From contig NC_035433.2 of assembly GCF_002127325.2 (NCBI RefSeq), forward strand, positions 129,650,695-129,714,694: a stretch of DNA of 64,000 nucleotides. Reading direction: 5' to 3'. This document shows, in pieces, positions 60,644-64,000 of this stretch. How positions within the stretch are numbered: the first letter of the stretch is position 1; each line of letters starts with the position of its first letter. The stretch comes from Helianthus annuus. Its lineage: Eukaryota; Streptophyta; Magnoliopsida; Asterales; Asteraceae. The notes below the pieces were generated by a model. The model searched no databases, was not told the origin of the DNA, and worked only from the letters and a program-made list of their open reading frames with translations. A program made the position numbers and the translations under genes.

Positions 60644-61640
60644 GTTTCGGTAAGAATTAATGGCTAGGAAAAGTGCAGAGCTGACACGGCCGGGTGGTGA
60701 GCTGACACAGCCGGGTGAAGGTTCTGTCAAAAATATTATTTATGTGATTTATGCATCGTAGGCTTCGGTATATTATCCGTGGACTACGGTGGGCCTCCCA
60801 AACATGATTTCGAGTGTTCCCTTGACGATTATAAGTTGTAAACCCAAGTTTAAGCCTCATGTAATTTATATAAGAGTATGATAGATGTATGTAATGAAGT
60901 TGGACATGTATTACATGTAAATGGCATATAAGAATGCTTACGGAACGTGTAGGTATGAATACATGATTGTAGGTATGATTGAATGTATATTAGGTATGTA
61001 GATGTGTATGATTGTAAGTATGTATTGTGCAAGTATGTGCGAATGCATGATTTGGATGCATTTGAGAATTAACGTTACTAACAATGCCCTTGAGTTTGGG
61101 ATGTAATGCAGGAATGAGAATGTCGGATTCTTATGAAGTTGAAGCCGAACTCGGAACAAGAGACTTAGAGAGAATAGTCAAGTGAATCAAAGCTATATTG
61201 TCGAATATTATACGAAAGTTAATTGTATGAGGTTGTCAATGACTAATGATTAAGTTGTATGTGATGTTCACAGGTACCATACGGATTTCTTCTTCTACTA
61301 ACGAAGATGAGCGGACGAAGATCGAGTCAAGAGCAAGGATTGTACGGGAAGGATCGGTCACATAGTTTAACAAATGTAGGTCCGAAGTATTAATTTAATG
61401 GAACGTGGTAAATACTTTTTAATGAGTGTATGACATTTGGTATTCGAACTTTCCTGTAAGTACTATGTCTATTAAAGAACAAATTTTTGGTTCATATTTT
61501 CCGTTGTGTTGTATTTTTAAGTAATTACAAGTTAGTCTTATAGGGAATTGTTCATAATACGAACGGGTCATGCCCGATTTTTGTTAAATTATAGTATGAT
61601 AATATCACATTTAGGAAGGTGAAACCTTGGGCGTTTCAAG

Positions 61641-61654
61641 TTGGTATCAGAGCC
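61641..61654 (+). other. Primer-binding site of the outer element
   Basis: TTGGTATCAGAGCC, just after the LTR end at 61638, complements the 3' end of initiator methionine tRNA. Confidence 0.85.
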
Positions 61655-64000
61655 ATGGTTTGAGTGAAATCAAGTAGAAGGAGGTAAATACTTGAACTCA
61701 AACCGATGTGCTCTCGTGACCAAGAACCCGTACAATCCAAGACTCGATCAAGGCCTAAAGGCAAAAGCGAATGTAAGTATGTATTTGATTATGTATTTGA
61801 AGGAAACTAATAGTATGTTATGTGAAGGGTAAGCGCAATGGTTTGGAAGGGAGAATCCGTGAATGCGTTCTAGGACCGGCATCAAGGCAAGTAATAAGAT
61901 GAATTGACCCCAGGTACGTAAACTTAACGTGTGGGCGTATGAAATGGGATAATTAAGCAAGTGAAAGAAAATTTTAAATGAAATATAATAACGACATGGT
62001 AAATAAGTTTTGAAAATGTTACACGTGCCGAAACTTAATTCTTCGGACATAAGGTGGCAATTACGCGAAAACACGAAACTAGTACGTGGAATGTGTACCT
62101 GGCCAGTACACAAGAAACGTATGACGTTCGTGAGACCGTGATAATTGTTACAGGTATGTCTGATAGAATTAGGTAGCAGGTAGGCGTGTGGGTGAAATAG
62201 GTAGTAAGACTCTTGGGTGATTGAGAATACTATGTAAGAGTGAAAAGTGTGGGTGATAAGAATGAGGAATGTTGAATCCGTAAGAAAGTACAGATCAACG
62301 ATGTATGAATGAAATGTTTGAATCCGCGAGACGGATTCGAGGAATGAAAAATGAGAATGCAATGCTTGAATCCGCGAGACGGATTCAAGGGATGAAAGGC
62401 ACGAATGCAATGTTTGAATCCGCGAGACGGATTCAAGGAATGAAAAATGAGAATGCAATGCTTGAATCCGCGAGACGGATTCAAGGGATGAAAGGCACGA
62501 ATGCAATGTTTGAATCCGCGAGACGGATTCAAGGAATGAAAAATGAGAATGCAATGCTTGAATCCGCGAGACAGATTCAAGGGATGAAAGGCACGAATGC
62601 AATGTTTGAATCTGCAAGACGGATTCAAGGAATGAAAAATGAGAATGCAATGCTTGAATCCGCGAGACGGATTCAAGGGATGAAAGGCACGGATGCAATA
62701 TTTGAATCCGCGAGACGGATTCAAGGAATGAAAAATGAGAATGCAATGTTTGAATTCGCGAGATGGATTCAAGGGATGAAAGGCACGAATGAAATGTTTG
62801 AATCCGCGAGACGGATTCAAAACACAGAAGGTACGAAAGGTATGAGTAATATGTTCGAATCCGCGAAACGGATTTAAGATATAAAATACGAAAACTAGTC
62901 TACATAAGAAGAAGTCAATAGTTTGACCATGATTGCGTCAAACAAGTCATATAAGTAAATGTAAAGCAAATGAACCAAAGAATGATAAGAATGAAGATAT
63001 TCGAATGTGAAGTAATTACGTACCAAACAAATAAATGTTCCTTAAGTGATATGATTCAGTTTATGTTTAAACTTCTATATATATATATATATATATGAAT
63101 ATATTTATACAAATGCGTTTCATACAAGAATGGTCGAAAGGATAAATGGGTCATACGGGTCAGATGGCGATCACCATTTGAACTCGGCAGTTAATGTGTT
63201 GATTTGTTAAGTTTATACTCATAGGTGAGCTTGATGAATGGACACGCAATGTCACTAATCAGAAAGGAATGATCATCGTAAGGTATGGATAACGAATCAA
63301 TGGAATTTACTTTCGTCAGGTATGTATAAAAAGGGGTGTAACCTTGATAGGAGCTTATAGCTCGACTTGAGGAGGATGTGTTAGGACTGGATAGTTGGTA
63401 AGCATAGGTCAGAATGTAATTACAAATGGACTACCGAAAAGTCAAACAAAGTAAGTGGATAGTTATTTGACTGGTATTAGTAAAATAGCATGAAGTAGTT
63501 GATTCACCAAGTAGGTAAGACCGATGAAAGCTATTGTAGTAGCAAGAAAGAGTATGTGAGAAAAGGAATGTGTGATATGTTGTAGCATGTACGTAAGGAA
63601 ATTGTGAAAAAGTCATAGGTGAACAAACATCATGTAGAATGCAATTATGAAAAGCTATATGCTAAACATTAATTTTACAGATAAGAATGATGAAATTCTT
63701 AGTGTGATGATAGAAATAAAGCAGATGGAAGGATGCACACGGGAGGGAGCGTAATACACGAATGTATGGGGTCAATTCTGGTACGGAAGGTACCTATAAA
63801 ATGGCGGATCGATCTGGCTTACGGATCACGGATCTATAAAATGAAGACAAGGTCAGTAAATGTTTAGTTTTTGATTGATAAGTATGAATAAGTAAATTGA
63901 TTACGTACGAACGAAATGAATGGTAAGATAATTATGGTATAGTATGAAATGTTCGACCTATAATGGTCAACATAAGAAAGTATATATGTCATTAAGAGGA
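61655..64000 (+). mobile_element. Leader/internal region of the outer gypsy-type element
   Basis: Downstream of the primer site, no gag or pol motif appears before the window ends. It carries the hairpin repeat array and a (TA)n run (about 63077-63097). It could be a long leader or a second non-coding derivative. Confidence 0.55.
62314..62878. repeat. 48-base hairpin repeat array (12 units)
   Basis: Twelve tandem units, mostly 48 bases, alternate between two types: one continues GGAATGAAAAATGAGAATGC, the other GGGATGAAAGGCACGAATGC. Each carries TTGAATCCG and CGGATTCAA, perfect 9-base inverted arms around the loop CGAGA, with decay in units 6, 7, 10 and 12. Because 48 is divisible by three, frames stay open on both strands; the plus frame repeats MFESARRIQGMKNENA. 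Protein expression is not supported. Confidence 0.93.

Larger units (their letters stand above)
50898..61638 (+). repeat. 5' LTR of the outer gypsy-type element, split by a nested element
   Basis: Starts TGTAACACCCCAAAACTCG (50898) and ends CCTTGGGCGTTTCA (61638), whose inverse TGAAACGCCCAAGG resembles the start. A tRNA-Met primer site follows. The LTR itself is about 1.68 kb (50898-51589 plus 60649-61638). It holds an imperfect double repeat GAGCTGACACGGCCGGGTG at 60680-60716. The element continues past the window. Confidence 0.68.

Noticed and set aside
61748..62820. Long minus-strand frames (332 and 196 codons) over the hairpin array
   Set aside because: They stay open only because the repeat unit is a multiple of three; outside the array they have no domain, and the retroelement reads on the plus strand.
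62314..62878. CRISPR-like array
   Set aside because: Palindromic repeats are present, but the sequence between them is just two alternating types rather than unique spacers, and the context is a plant retrotransposon.

Overview
The window is nuclear DNA of a flowering plant. The evidence is genes split by spliceosomal introns, a plant-specific ALOG transcription factor, plastid-targeted beta-amylase and D1-processing protease genes, and dense LTR retrotransposons, MITEs and Helitrons. The repeat types (long TGTAACACC LTRs, AGCTCG-rich hAT MITEs) look most like a composite (Asteraceae) genome. That placement is an inference from general familiarity, not a search.

Region by region: 1-4052 is the 3' end of a Ty3/gypsy element with a 3.4 kb LTR, next to a Helitron 3' terminus. 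4941-15446 is a tandem duplication. Each unit carries a four-exon F-box gene and the last few dozen codons of a convergent beta-amylase gene. 16298-17020 is an ALOG/LSH gene. 17630-19613 is a PIF/Harbinger transposon with a frameshifted transposase. 20231-22400 holds several MITEs and a hAT remnant inserted into a third, ruined copy of the F-box gene. 22460-25474 (minus) is a complete chloroplast beta-amylase gene (BAM1-like, four exons, 563 aa). 26080-28318 is a run of MITE and SINE-like elements. 28547-38362 is Helitron-derived DNA with decayed RPA-like and B3-domain coding remnants. 38685-44066 is a complete but coding-defective Copia element. 45100-50445 (minus) is a 13-exon carboxyl-terminal processing protease gene (CTPA, 538 aa) whose introns carry MITEs and a SINE. 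50898 to the window end is a gypsy-type element whose 5' LTR is split by a 9 kb non-coding LTR element (51590-60643). The leader of the outer element carries a 12-copy hairpin repeat.

Five likely functional genes are seen: two F-box paralogues, LSH, BAM1 and CTPA. They do not form a pathway, although BAM1 and CTPA both act in chloroplasts. The most interesting features are the three-step history of the F-box/BAM1 neighbourhood, readable from filled and empty transposon sites; the swap of a gypsy pol fragment into only one LTR of the non-coding element; and the hairpin array that stays open in frames on both strands. No RNA genes and no CRISPR arrays were seen. All gene models come from reading splice sites by eye without transcripts.
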